This document shows positions 44,413 to 53,259 of a stretch of 64,000 bases of DNA, piece after piece; the first letter of the stretch is position 1, and every line of letters begins with the position of its first letter. The position numbers and the translations under genes were made by a program. The notes under the pieces were generated by a model. It was not told the origin of the DNA and made no database searches. It was given only the letters and a program-made list of their open reading frames with translations. Source of the DNA: Bovifimicola ammoniilytica (lineage in GTDB: Bacteria; Bacillota; Clostridia; Lachnospirales; Lachnospiraceae); contig NZ_JAOQJN010000001.1 in NCBI RefSeq assembly GCF_025567085.1, forward strand, positions 1-64,000. The letters are read 5' to 3'.

Positions 44413-45015
44413 ATGGCAGGAATGATAGAATTATTGATAGGTACTATAATGGCACGTATTATAGTGGCATTTATTAGAAATAGAACAAAGAATAGCACAA
44501 ATATAAGCTGGGTATTTAGAACTATAAAAATGAGTGGACTAAAGTTTGACTTGCTATGTAGAGGATTTGCGTTAGGGTTAATCGTGTTATTTTATCTGCT
44601 ACATTTAATAGGGATAAGTAAGATTCTGCCATATACATATATAGCATTTATGTATATAGAGGTAGTGGTGCTATTTATAGCACCATTAAAAGCAGAGGCA
44701 GAATGTTGTCTGCTAATAAAGGAAGTCCCAGAAGAAGTATTTGGATATAAAATAAATCCTGAATCACCACGTGTAGATCGTGAAAAAGGGTGTGTACTTA
44801 TATCATCTTTAATGGAAGTTTATCCAATGTCAATGATATATTTAAAAATTGTAGATAGTATTACATATGAATTATTTATGGACTATAGTTATATTATTAT
44901 ATTTATTATATTGGATTTGTGGATGCTAATTGAAAGAATACGTGATGATAAGAGGTTTAGGAGATTAGAAAACCAATACTACGAAGAAAAGTTTAGGTCA
45001 TATTACAGAAAGTGA
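44413..45015 (+). CDS. four-helix membrane protein, tandem copy 1
   Basis: 200 residues with four membrane segments: MIELLIGTIMARIIVAFIRN, GFALGLIVLFYLLHLIGI, YIAFMYIEVVVLFIAPLKA and SYIIIFIILDLWMLIERI. A conserved cytosolic strip KEVPEEVFGYKINPESP and a basic tail (YYEEKFRSYYRK) end it. No named family. It is about 80% identical to copy 2 and about 60-65% to copy 3. An immunity or partner role towards the preceding exported protein is possible but unproven. Confidence 0.65.
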   Translation: MAGMIELLIGTIMARIIVAFIRNRTKNSTNISWVFRTIKMSGLKFDLLCRGFALGLIVLFYLLHLIGISKILPYTYIAFMYIEVVVLFIAPLKAEAECCLLIKEVPEEVFGYKINPESPRVDREKGCVLISSLMEVYPMSMIYLKIVDSITYELFMDYSYIIIFIILDLWMLIERIRDDKRFRRLENQYYEEKFRSYYRK

Positions 45016-45022
45016 GAATGTT

Positions 45023-45625
45023 ATGGTAGATATGATTGGATTCTTGATAGGACTTATAATAGCAAGAATTATAGTTGCTTTCATTAGAAATAAAACAAAA
45101 AATAGTACAAATATAAGCTGGGTATTTAGAACTATAAAAATGAGTGGATTAAAGTTTGATTTAATGTGTAGAGGAATCGCATTAGGGTTAGTAGTGATTT
45201 TTTATCTACTACATTTAATAGGGATAAATAAGATATTACCATATACATATCTGGCATTCATCTATATGGAAATAGTAGTGCTATTTATAGCACCATTGAA
45301 AGTAGAGGCAGAATGCTGTCTTTTGATAAAAGAAGTGCCAGAGGAAATATTTGGATATAGAATCAATATCGAATCACCACGTTTGGATCGTGAAAAAGGG
45401 TGTGTACTTATGTCATCGATATCAGAACTATATCCTATGGTGATGCTGTATATAAGAATTGCAGACTATAATAAATATAAACTTTTAATTGTTTATGGTT
45501 TGCTTTTTAGTTCAATATTATTTGATATTTTAGTATTAATGGTTAGAATACATGATGACAAAAGATTCAAGAGACTAGAAACCAAGTATTATGAAGAAAA
45601 GTTCAGGTCATATTACAGAAAGTGA
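45023..45625 (+). CDS. four-helix membrane protein, tandem copy 2
   Basis: 200 residues, same plan as copy 1; ATG 45023 eight bases after the previous stop, AGAAAGTGAGAA upstream. Residues 1-130 are nearly the same as in copy 1 (TNISWVFRTIKMSGLKFDL), while the region 140-175 before the fourth helix differs (YPMVMLYIRIADYNKYKLL). Variation is therefore concentrated in one extracytoplasmic/helix-4 region. Confidence 0.65.
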   Translation: MVDMIGFLIGLIIARIIVAFIRNKTKNSTNISWVFRTIKMSGLKFDLMCRGIALGLVVIFYLLHLIGINKILPYTYLAFIYMEIVVLFIAPLKVEAECCLLIKEVPEEIFGYRINIESPRLDREKGCVLMSSISELYPMVMLYIRIADYNKYKLLIVYGLLFSSILFDILVLMVRIHDDKRFKRLETKYYEEKFRSYYRK

Positions 45626-45632
45626 GAATATT

Positions 45633-46235
45633 ATGGTAGAAATGATTGCATTATTAATAGGAATTATAATGGTAAGAATTATAGTAGAATTTGTAAAGAA
45701 CAAAACTTCAAATAGTAAAAATATATGTAAAATATTTAAAAAAATAAAAATGAGTGGACTAAAGTTTGACTTGTTGTGTAGAGGAATCGCATTAGGATTA
45801 GTAGTGATTTTTTATCTACTACATTTAATGGGGATAAGTAATGTTCTGCCATATGCATATATAGTATTTATATACATGGAAGTATTAATGCTATTTATAG
45901 CACCATTAAAAACAGAGGCGGAATATAATTTGCTTATTAAAGAAGTGCCAGAGGAGATATTTGGATATAAATATCTTGATAATCAACGTATTGAATGTGT
46001 GAAAGCTATTATAATGCTTTCGTCTATTAATGAAATTTGTTTAGTTGTAATGCTATATATTAAAATTATAAATCCTAATTTTAACGCGTTTGTAGAATTA
46101 TCGCCATTTATAATTTTTAGTTTATTAATATTTGATATTCCGTTGAGTTATTTTAAGATATGGCATAATAAGAGATTCAAGAGACTAGAAACCAAATATT
46201 ACGAAGAAAAGTTTAGGTCATATTATAGAAAGTAG
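45633..46235 (+). CDS. four-helix membrane protein, tandem copy 3
   Basis: ATG 45633 is chosen because it aligns with the starts of copies 1 and 2 and gives the same 200-residue length; an upstream in-frame ATG at 45591 lies within the end of copy 2. It is the most divergent copy (MVEMIALLIGIIMVRIIVEF, GLKFDLLCRGIALGLVVIFY), again with the greatest change in the 135-180 region. The conserved C-terminal KRFKRLETKYYEEKFRSYY is kept. Confidence 0.65.
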   Translation: MVEMIALLIGIIMVRIIVEFVKNKTSNSKNICKIFKKIKMSGLKFDLLCRGIALGLVVIFYLLHLMGISNVLPYAYIVFIYMEVLMLFIAPLKTEAEYNLLIKEVPEEIFGYKYLDNQRIECVKAIIMLSSINEICLVVMLYIKIINPNFNAFVELSPFIIFSLLIFDIPLSYFKIWHNKRFKRLETKYYEEKFRSYYRK

Positions 46236-46285
46236 ATAAAATTTTTATTTGAATTAACAAATTATGTATATTTACAAAAAAACTA

Positions 46286-46314
46286 TTGACAATATCTTAT
46301 ACATTTGTTAGTGT
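46286..46314 (+). promoter_or_regulatory. probable metK promoter
   Basis: TTGACA, a 17-base spacer and TAGTGT, about 30 bases before the SAM riboswitch. Confidence 0.45.
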
Positions 46315-46347
46315 ATGTCTTGTTAAAAAGTTCATATTGAGTAATTC

Positions 46348-46450
46348 TCTTATTCAGAGTGGTGGAGATACAGGGATCTGCGAAACCACAGCAACCCCCC
46401 ATTGAGGAAGGTGCTAACCTGAGCGAGTAATCGAGCAATAAGTAGATGAT
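46348..46450 (+). ncRNA. SAM-I (S-box) riboswitch
   Basis: The aptamer shows the P1 strands (CTCTTATTC ... GAGCAATAAG), GAGTGGTGGAGATACAGGGATC in the P2 region (kink-turn GGAG/GATAC), TGCGAAACCACAGCAACC, then AAGGTGCTAACCTGAGCGAG in P3/P4. These are the defining S-box elements in order. SAM binding favours the terminator just downstream, so metK is shut off when SAM is abundant. Confidence 0.93.
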
Positions 46451-46461
46451 TGACTATAAAT

Positions 46462-46489
46462 CAAGTCCACCATCTGCGTGGACTTTTTT
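46462..46489 (+). terminator. riboswitch-controlled terminator
   Basis: AAGTCCAC pairs with GTGGACTT across a CATCTGC loop, followed by TTTTTT. It forms the expression platform of the SAM riboswitch. Confidence 0.85.
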
Positions 46490-46510
46490 CACGTCAGCTT
46501 TAAGCCGTGC

Positions 46511-46695
46511 ATTTCTAACGAATCACTCACATTAAAGCTTGCTTTTAAATGAGAGTGATTCGTTAGAAATATAGGGCGCAAGCCCGTGACCGAGTAACGG
46601 AAGTTACGAGGCGAACGGCGTAAAGCGAAGCAAGGGCGAGGGTCCGTGAGCGAGTAACGGAAGTTACGAGGTGAACGGCATAAAGCTTGCTTTTA
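46511..46695 (+). repeat. hairpin and 60-bp-period direct repeat in the metK leader
   Basis: A perfect 18-bp stem, ATTTCTAACGAATCACTC (46511) and GAGTGATTCGTTAGAAAT (46553), is followed by two 44-base units (46583-46626 and 46643-46686). The units share CGAGTAACGGAAGTTACGAG and differ at four positions; each contains a GTAAC-GGAA-GTTAC hairpin. They are far more GC-rich than the surrounding DNA. They lie between the riboswitch terminator and the metK ribosome site. Confidence 0.75.
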
Positions 46696-46729
46696 GTAGT
46701 CGTAAACAAGAAAAAGAAAGGATAAACAA

Positions 46730-47917
46730 ATGGAAAAATTATTATTCACATCAGAATCAGTAACAGAAGGTCATCCTGACAAAATTTGTGACCAGATATC
46801 AGATGCAATCTTAGATGCATTATTAGAGCAGGATCCAATGAGTCGTGTAGCATGTGAAACATGTACAACAACAGGTTTAATACTTGTTATGGGTGAAATT
46901 ACTTCAAAGGCAAACATAAATATACAGAAAATCGTAAGAGATACAGTATGCGAAATCGGATATGACGATTCAGCAAAAGGTTTTGATGGACATACTTGTG
47001 GAGTTATGGTTGCACTTGACGAGCAGTCAACAGATATTGCTATGGGTGTAAATAAAGCGCTTGAAGCTAAAGAAAATACAATGTCAGATGAAGAAATCGA
47101 AGCAATTGGTGCAGGAGACCAGGGTATGATGTTTGGATATGCTTCAAATGAAACAGAAGAATATATGCCATATCCTATTGCACTTGCACATAAATTAGCA
47201 CTTAAACTTACAGAAGTTCGTAAGAATGGAACATTAAGCTATCTTCGTCCTGATGGAAAAACACAGGTTACAGTAGAATATGATGAAAATGGCAAGCCAA
47301 TTCACTTAAATGCAGTTGTACTTTCAACACAGCATGATGCAGAAGTAACACAGGAACAGATACATGAAGATATCAAGAAATATGTATTTGATCCGGTTCT
47401 TCCTAAAGAATTAGTTGACGAGAGAACAAAATTCTTCATTAACCCAACAGGAAGATTCGTTATCGGTGGACCAAACGGAGACAGTGGATTAACAGGTCGT
47501 AAGATTATCGTAGATACTTATGGCGGATACGCACGTCACGGCGGCGGTGCATTTTCCGGTAAAGACTGTACAAAGGTTGACCGTTCAGCAGCATACGCAG
47601 CAAGATATGTTGCTAAAAATATTGTTGCAGCAGGACTTGCTGATAAATGTGAAATACAGCTTTCATATGCAATCGGTGTAGCACAGCCAACATCTATAAT
47701 GGTAGACACATATGGAACAGGTAAAATATCGGATGCAAAATTAGTTGAGATAATCAGAGAGAACTTTGATTTACGTCCGGCAGGAATAATCAAGATGTTA
47801 GACTTAAGACGTCCAATCTACAAACAGACAGCAGCTTATGGACATTTTGGCAGAAACGACCTTGATTTACCATGGGAGAAATTAGACAGAGTAGATACAC
47901 TTAAGAAATATTTATAA
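46730..47917 (+). CDS. metK: S-adenosylmethionine synthetase
   Basis: The 395-residue protein is full length. N-terminal FTSESVTEGHPDKICDQISD (ATP-binding His), GAGDQGMMFGYASNETEEYM, the phosphate-binding glycine-rich loop YARHGGGAFSGKDCTKVDRS and C-terminal IGVAQPTSIMVDTYGTG are intact. It joins methionine and ATP to make SAM. ATG 46730 follows AGAAAGGATAA. Expression is controlled by the upstream SAM-I riboswitch. The 400 bases after it are AT-rich, with small hairpins (an ACAGCT/AGCTGT pair near 48015-48045) and no gene. Confidence 0.97.
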   Translation: MEKLLFTSESVTEGHPDKICDQISDAILDALLEQDPMSRVACETCTTTGLILVMGEITSKANINIQKIVRDTVCEIGYDDSAKGFDGHTCGVMVALDEQSTDIAMGVNKALEAKENTMSDEEIEAIGAGDQGMMFGYASNETEEYMPYPIALAHKLALKLTEVRKNGTLSYLRPDGKTQVTVEYDENGKPIHLNAVVLSTQHDAEVTQEQIHEDIKKYVFDPVLPKELVDERTKFFINPTGRFVIGGPNGDSGLTGRKIIVDTYGGYARHGGGAFSGKDCTKVDRSAAYAARYVAKNIVAAGLADKCEIQLSYAIGVAQPTSIMVDTYGTGKISDAKLVEIIRENFDLRPAGIIKMLDLRRPIYKQTAAYGHFGRNDLDLPWEKLDRVDTLKKYL

Positions 47918-48337
47918 TGAGATAAAACTTTTATATAAATATCTCAGAATATTAAAGTAGTATTTAAAATGATATTAATTAAGAATTAGACAAATATTTT
48001 AATTAATAAAAATATGAATATACAGACAGCTATTTGCTTAGAGCTGTTCATATTAGTCAGTATTTAGAATGAATAATATGAATTTACGCAGAGCAGATAG
48101 CTGTTTTATAATATATAGAATTAGGTGTATAAGAGATTCTTTGAAAATTAACTGACAGATAATATGGTTGGTGCAATCCGCCATTTTGATGCTTTAATCT
48201 GTATATAAAATGCTTCTTTTTATAAAAAATTAATAAATATGCACAATTGTTTATTAGTAAGCATACTAATTCTATGATACAATACCTAGTAGTGAATAAT
48301 AGAAATGTGATAAAGAATTAAGGTGGAATCAGATAGT

Positions 48338-49849
48338 ATGAAGTTAAAGAGTAAAATAAAACTATCTTTTGCGGTGATTACGATTATTCCTATTTTATTT
48401 ATGATAGGAGTAATTTTTTGCATAAGCAGCTTTCAGATAAGGAGTATTGAGAATAAATATAATATTGATAATGTAGAATTTGAGAGTCTTATTAATCCTA
48501 CAAGGTTGTATAGTAAATTTACACAGGACGTATATGAAAATATTGTCGCTAAAATTCATGATGATAAAGATAAAATAGCTGATGAAGCATATTTAAGAAG
48601 ACTTAATACTGAACTTAGTGAGAAATACTCATTTTTAATAGTGAAGAAGCAGGGAAATGTTATATTCAATGGCCAGCCGGCCAGCGATAAGGACTTGATT
48701 GAACAATTACCTGATTATAGAGGAAGTCTTGAAGGCAATGCAACATATGTTGGTACGTCATTTATATATGGAGATTATAAATATCTTGTTAAGCAGTTAG
48801 CATTTTCATTTAATGATGGCACAAGCGGAAGTGCCTACATTGTGACAGGACTTAACAGGATAATGCCACAGGTTAAATTAATGATTATTGAAGTATTTGT
48901 GGCAATATTTATAATTATAATATTGACAGGAATCCTGCTTGCATTATGGATTAACCGAAGTGTTATGACACCGCTTAATAAATTAGGCGAGGCAACGAAG
49001 AAGATTGCCGAGGGTGACTTAGACTTCACGTTAGAGTCTGAAAGTAAAGATGAATTTGGTGCATTGTGTGATGACTTTGAGAATATGAGAAAACGTCTCA
49101 AAGAATCGGCGGAAGATAAGATAAGAGATGATGAGGAAAGCAAGGAATTAATAAGTAATATTTCCCATGATTTAAAGACACCGATAACAGCCATAAAAGG
49201 TTATGTTGAGGGAATTATGGACGGAGTAGCGGATACTCCTGAGAAAATGGACAAATATATTAAAACTATTTATAATAAAGCTAATGATATGGACAGACTT
49301 ATTGGTGAGCTGACAATGTATTCTAAGATTGATACGAACAGAATACCTTATAATTTCAAAAAGGTAAATGTAGATGAGTATTTTTCTGACTGTGCAGAGG
49401 AGATATCAATAGAGCTTGAGGCGAAAAATATTACCCTTAATTATTTTAATTATGTAGATAAAGATACGGTAATAATTGCGGATCCTGAACAGTTGAAGCG
49501 AGTTATTAATAATATTATCAGTAATTCGGTAAAATATATAGGTAATAAAAAAGGTGCTTTGAATATCAGAATTAATGATGACAATGATTTTATACACGTT
49601 GAAATCGAAGACAATGGTAAAGGAATTGCAACTAAAGATTTGCCGTATATATTTGACAGATTTTACAGAACTGATGTTTCAAGAAATTCTAATCAGGGAG
49701 GAAGTGGTATCGGTCTTGCGATAGTTAAGAAGATTATCGAAGTTCATGGCGGTAAAATCTGGGCAACCAGTAAGATTGACACAGGAACAATAATGCATTT
49801 TATAATAAGAAAATATGTAGAACCGGAGGTAGAAACGAATGAGCAGTAA
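48338..49849 (+). CDS. sensor histidine kinase
   Basis: ATG 48338 is preferred over the GTG at 48323, which lies in the AAGGTGG site. About 503 residues. Membrane segment 1 (FAVITIIPILFMIGVIFCI), an extracellular sensor of ~145 residues, membrane segment 2 (IIEVFVAIFIIIILTGILLA), HAMP (LGEATKKIAEGDLDFTLESE), H-box LISNISHDLKTPITAIKGYV with the phospho-His, N-box KRVINNIISNSVKY, G1 HVEIEDNGKGIATKD, F-box FDRFYRTD and G2 GGSGIGLAIVKKIIE. The signal is unknown. Overlaps the response regulator gene by 11 bases. Confidence 0.93.
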   Translation: MKLKSKIKLSFAVITIIPILFMIGVIFCISSFQIRSIENKYNIDNVEFESLINPTRLYSKFTQDVYENIVAKIHDDKDKIADEAYLRRLNTELSEKYSFLIVKKQGNVIFNGQPASDKDLIEQLPDYRGSLEGNATYVGTSFIYGDYKYLVKQLAFSFNDGTSGSAYIVTGLNRIMPQVKLMIIEVFVAIFIIIILTGILLALWINRSVMTPLNKLGEATKKIAEGDLDFTLESESKDEFGALCDDFENMRKRLKESAEDKIRDDEESKELISNISHDLKTPITAIKGYVEGIMDGVADTPEKMDKYIKTIYNKANDMDRLIGELTMYSKIDTNRIPYNFKKVNVDEYFSDCAEEISIELEAKNITLNYFNYVDKDTVIIADPEQLKRVINNIISNSVKYIGNKKGALNIRINDDNDFIHVEIEDNGKGIATKDLPYIFDRFYRTDVSRNSNQGGSGIGLAIVKKIIEVHGGKIWATSKIDTGTIMHFIIRKYVEPEVETNEQ

Positions 49850-50531
49850 GATACTTATAATAGAAGATGAAGAAAGCATTGCAGAATTAGAAAAGGATTA
49901 TTTAGAATTAAGTGGTTTTGAAGTACAGATTGAAAATTCAGGAGATACAGGACTTAAAGTTGCGTTAGAGAAAGATTTCAACTTGATTTTACTTGACCTT
50001 ATGTTGCCTGAAGTTGATGGATTTGAAATATGTAAGCAGGTAAGAGAGAAGAAGAATACACCGATTCTTATGGTATCTGCTAAGAAAGATGACATTGATA
50101 AAATCAGAGGATTAGGATTAGGCGCAGATGATTATATAACGAAACCATTCAGCCCAAGCGAAATGGTTGCCAGGGTAAAAGCACATTTAGCAAGATATGA
50201 AAGATTAATCGGCTCAGGCGTTCAGGAAAATGAGATTATAGAAATTCGTGGTCTTAAGATTGATAAGACAGCAAGAAGGGTATATCTGAACGGAGAAGAG
50301 AAGATATTTACAACTAAGGAATTTGATTTGCTTACATTTCTTGCGCAGAACCCAAATCGTGTATTTTCGAAAGAAGAGTTATTTAAAAAGATTTGGGATA
50401 TGGACTCTGTAGGCGAAATTGCAACAGTAACAGTTCATATCAAAAAGATAAGAGAGAAGATAGAATTCTCTACTGCGAAACCACAGTATATTGAGACTAT
50501 ATGGGGCGTAGGCTACCGCTTTAAGGTATAA
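49839..50531 (+). CDS. OmpR-family response regulator
   Basis: The 230-residue protein has a receiver domain with LIIEDEESIAELEKDYL (acidic pocket), NLILLDLMLPEVDGFEI (phospho-Asp), LMVSAKKDD and YITKPFSPSEMVARVKAHL. The C-terminal winged helix ends in TVTVHIKKIREKIEF and IWGVGYRFKV. It is the partner of the kinase before it. The last codons are duplicated 113 bases downstream. Confidence 0.94.
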   Translation: MSSKILIIEDEESIAELEKDYLELSGFEVQIENSGDTGLKVALEKDFNLILLDLMLPEVDGFEICKQVREKKNTPILMVSAKKDDIDKIRGLGLGADDYITKPFSPSEMVARVKAHLARYERLIGSGVQENEIIEIRGLKIDKTARRVYLNGEEKIFTTKEFDLLTFLAQNPNRVFSKEELFKKIWDMDSVGEIATVTVHIKKIREKIEFSTAKPQYIETIWGVGYRFKV

Positions 50532-50645
50532 GAATAAAAGATGCCCCATATAGTCTGCTTCGCAGGGGATGCGCAGACTACGTCGCGCCCATATCAGCAA
50601 AGCTGATATGTCAATGGGGCGTGGGCTACCGCTTTAAGGTATAAA
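50495..50645 (+). repeat. duplicated gene end flanking a hairpin insertion
   Basis: The 29 bases at 50503-50531 (end of the response regulator, GGGGCGTAGGCTACCGCTTT...) recur at 50616-50644 with one mismatch. Between them lie GCCCCATATAGTC (50543), the exact inverse of GACTATATGGGGC (50495), an AGTCTGC/GCAGACT stem and a CATATCAGC-AAA-GCTGATATG hairpin. The first inverted pair can terminate the regulator transcript. Confidence 0.7.
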
Positions 50646-50742
50646 ATGTTAAGAATATTTTTCACGAACTTCAGGATTATGAGAATAAAATGCACTAATC
50701 CGTACAACATACTAACAGTAGTATAATGGAGGTAGTGAGAAG

Positions 50743-51780
50743 ATGGAGGTATCTGATAAGGGAAAATATTATTTGAAATTAGTATTGGTTACGGCAATAG
50801 CATACTTTTCATTTAAGTATCTGTTGCCGCTTTTTTTTCCATTTTTATTAGCATATTTACTTACGTATTTAATAAGACCGATGGTTAAATATGTTAATGA
50901 AAGATTTAGAATTAACAGACGGGTTGCTATAATAATTCTGCTTACAATTGTGGTGAGCATCATCGGAATAGGTCTTGCAATTATAGTTATTAAGACTACA
51001 GGGCAGATTAAGAATCTGGTTACTAATTATGACAAATACGAGAAAAAAATGGATATAGTAATGGATAAAACCTGTTGTATGGCAGAAAAATATTCGGGGA
51101 TTGATAAAGATAAAATCGAGGGTGTTATAAATAAAGGAATTGATGGAATTACGGATATGAGCAAGTCACACGATGTCAGATATGCAATAATGAATAAATC
51201 ATTAAGTACGGTGGTAATGTTTGGTGAATGGTTTGTTATTGTTCTGACAGCCATAGTTACTTCGTATTTTATGTTAATGAATGAGGGAAAAAAATCAGAT
51301 AATTCAAATATGGAAAGCAAACGCCTTATAACAGATTTAAAACGTATTTCAGGAAGCGTTGGTAAAGTATGCATTGCCTATATTAAAACGCAGCTTGTGA
51401 TAATGCTTATAACGTCAGTAATATGCTTTATTGGTTTTATGATTATGAAGAACAACTATGCATTATTCATAGCGATACTTGTGGGCGTTTTAGATGCTTT
51501 GCCGATAATTGGAGTTGGTATCTTATTAATTCCGTTTGTAATCATTTACATTATTCTGGGTAATTATTTTAAGGCTGGAGTGACATTTATAGTTTTTGTG
51601 ATTTGTTATCTGGTAAGGGAATTTGCAGAGCCGAAGCTTATGGGCGACCAGATTGGAATTTCTCCTATAATGAGCCTGATATCAATGTATGTAGGATATA
51701 AACTATTTGGTATAGTTGGAATTGTGACAGGACCAATTGCTTATGTGCTTATAGATACATTGATGAAACAGGAGAATTAG
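50743..51780 (+). CDS. AI-2E family permease-like protein
   Basis: 345 residues; ATG 50743 behind TGGAGGTAGTGAGAAG. Seven to eight membrane segments: early YLLPLFFPFLLAYLLTYLIR, a pair (VAIIILLTIVVSIIGIGLAI), an external loop, then FVIVLTAIVTSYFMLMNEGK, VIMLITSVICFIGFMI and the family motif IAILVGVLDALPIIGVGILL. It resembles the YtvI branch found in spore formers. The transported solute is not known. Confidence 0.85.
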   Translation: MEVSDKGKYYLKLVLVTAIAYFSFKYLLPLFFPFLLAYLLTYLIRPMVKYVNERFRINRRVAIIILLTIVVSIIGIGLAIIVIKTTGQIKNLVTNYDKYEKKMDIVMDKTCCMAEKYSGIDKDKIEGVINKGIDGITDMSKSHDVRYAIMNKSLSTVVMFGEWFVIVLTAIVTSYFMLMNEGKKSDNSNMESKRLITDLKRISGSVGKVCIAYIKTQLVIMLITSVICFIGFMIMKNNYALFIAILVGVLDALPIIGVGILLIPFVIIYIILGNYFKAGVTFIVFVICYLVREFAEPKLMGDQIGISPIMSLISMYVGYKLFGIVGIVTGPIAYVLIDTLMKQEN

Positions 51781-51897
51781 AAAAGAAATCTTTGCATTGA
51801 AAAATCTACCTATTATTAGTAAAATAAACCATATATCATATAAAATAACAATCAGTTTAATCGTAACAATGTGTTTTAATACACGATTATATAAATA

Positions 51898-51960
51898 TAT
51901 AAACTAATGTATGAAAGTATCATATAAACTAATGTACGCAAGTAACTTATAAACTAAAGT
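51898..51960 (+). repeat. 25-bp tandem repeat, 2.5 units
   Basis: Units start at 51898, 51923 and 51948, each beginning TATAAACTAA. The first two read TATAAACTAATGTATGAAAG and TATAAACTAATGTACGCAAG. They lie 43-105 bases before the cca start, where they could influence transcription. Confidence 0.6.
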
Positions 51961-52002
51961 TTATACACATTATTGTAAATTAGTAAGAAAGGCGAGAATA
52001 AT

Positions 52003-53220
52003 TTGACTAAGATAAACGTACCCAAAAGTGTAAAGATAATAATTAAAATTTTAGAAGATAATGGTTATGAAGCATTTGCGGTCGGGGGCTGCGTAAGAGA
52101 TGCGATTATCGGGAGAGAACCTAACGACTGGGATATAACGACATCAGCGATGCCGGGTGATGTGAAGAGGTTGTTTCATAAGACAATTGATACGGGAATA
52201 GCTCATGGAACGGTGACAGTAATGATAGAGCGTGTCGGCTATGAGGTCACAACATACAGAATAGATGGAGAATACGAAGATGGCAGACATCCTAAGAGTG
52301 TCGAATTTACAGGAAACCTTATAGAAGATTTGAAGAGAAGAGATTTCACTATAAATGCAATGGCGTATAATGACCGTCAGGGAATCGTAGATGAGTTCGA
52401 CGGAGTGGGCGATTTAGAAAGAGGTCTTATAAGATGCGTAGGTAATCCGATTGACAGATTTAATGAAGATGCACTTAGAATATTAAGAGCTGTCAGATTT
52501 GCTGCAGCACTTAACTTTGATATAGAAGAAGAGACGAAGAATGCAATTGTAACATTGGCAGAGAATCTTAATAAAATCAGTAAAGAAAGAATACAGGCAG
52601 AACTAGAGAAATTACTCATATCAAAGCATCCTGAGAAACTTAAAATTGCTTACGAGACAGGCATAACAAATGTTATATTTAAAGAGATAGACAGGCTTGA
52701 GAAAATGGATGAGCTTGATAATACTATTGGTAAATTATGTGAAATGCCACCAAATCATTATTACAGATGGGCTACTGTGCTGATACACACTGACAGGGAG
52801 GAATGTCGAAACATATTAAGAGGTTTTAAGTTCGACAATAAAACAGTGAATAATGTTTCGGCACTCGTAACAGCCATGAAGAGAGAAATTCCGTCAAATC
52901 GTGGTGAGATAAGACGAGATATATATGAAATTGGTGAAGAAATATATCCTATGTATTTAGAATTCAGAAGAATATATGATGATGAAAATAGTGATAGAAT
53001 CAGAGAGATTCAGGCTGAACGGGAAGATATCTATGATAAAGGAGATTGTGTTTCACTAAGAGGTTTAGCTGTAAATGGAAGAGACTTAATGGAATTAGGA
53101 GCGAGCAGAGGCGCAGAGGTAGGCGCAGGATTAGAAATGCTTTTATACAAAGTGCTTGAGGATAACGAGTTAAATGATAAAGAAACACTTATTAACATAT
53201 TTAAGAAATCTGTTTCATAA
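52003..53220 (+). CDS. cca: CCA tRNA nucleotidyltransferase
   Basis: 405 residues starting at TTG 52003 (AAAGGCGAG upstream). Class II nucleotidyltransferase head: AVGGCVRDAIIGREPNDWDI with the GxxR and DxD metal residues (EPNDWDITTSAMP). Then VTTYRIDGEYEDGRHPKSVE, RRDFTINAMAY and the flexible-loop/neck motif DALRILRAVRFAAAL. It adds or repairs the 3' CCA of tRNA. The C-terminal body is standard without an HD domain signature that I can see. Confidence 0.92.
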   Translation: MTKINVPKSVKIIIKILEDNGYEAFAVGGCVRDAIIGREPNDWDITTSAMPGDVKRLFHKTIDTGIAHGTVTVMIERVGYEVTTYRIDGEYEDGRHPKSVEFTGNLIEDLKRRDFTINAMAYNDRQGIVDEFDGVGDLERGLIRCVGNPIDRFNEDALRILRAVRFAAALNFDIEEETKNAIVTLAENLNKISKERIQAELEKLLISKHPEKLKIAYETGITNVIFKEIDRLEKMDELDNTIGKLCEMPPNHYYRWATVLIHTDREECRNILRGFKFDNKTVNNVSALVTAMKREIPSNRGEIRRDIYEIGEEIYPMYLEFRRIYDDENSDRIREIQAEREDIYDKGDCVSLRGLAVNGRDLMELGASRGAEVGAGLEMLLYKVLEDNELNDKETLINIFKKSVS

Positions 53221-53259
53221 GATAGCATATGAGGCTGTATTAGGAATGGAGGATTGTGT

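Noticed and set aside
46583..46686. 60-bp-period repeats considered as a two-unit CRISPR
   Set aside because: The sequence between units is only 16 bases, the units are 44 bases with internal mismatches, and no cas genes are near.
51898..51960. Short tandem repeats considered as a CRISPR array
   Set aside because: The units follow one another directly without spacers and no cas gene is present in the window.
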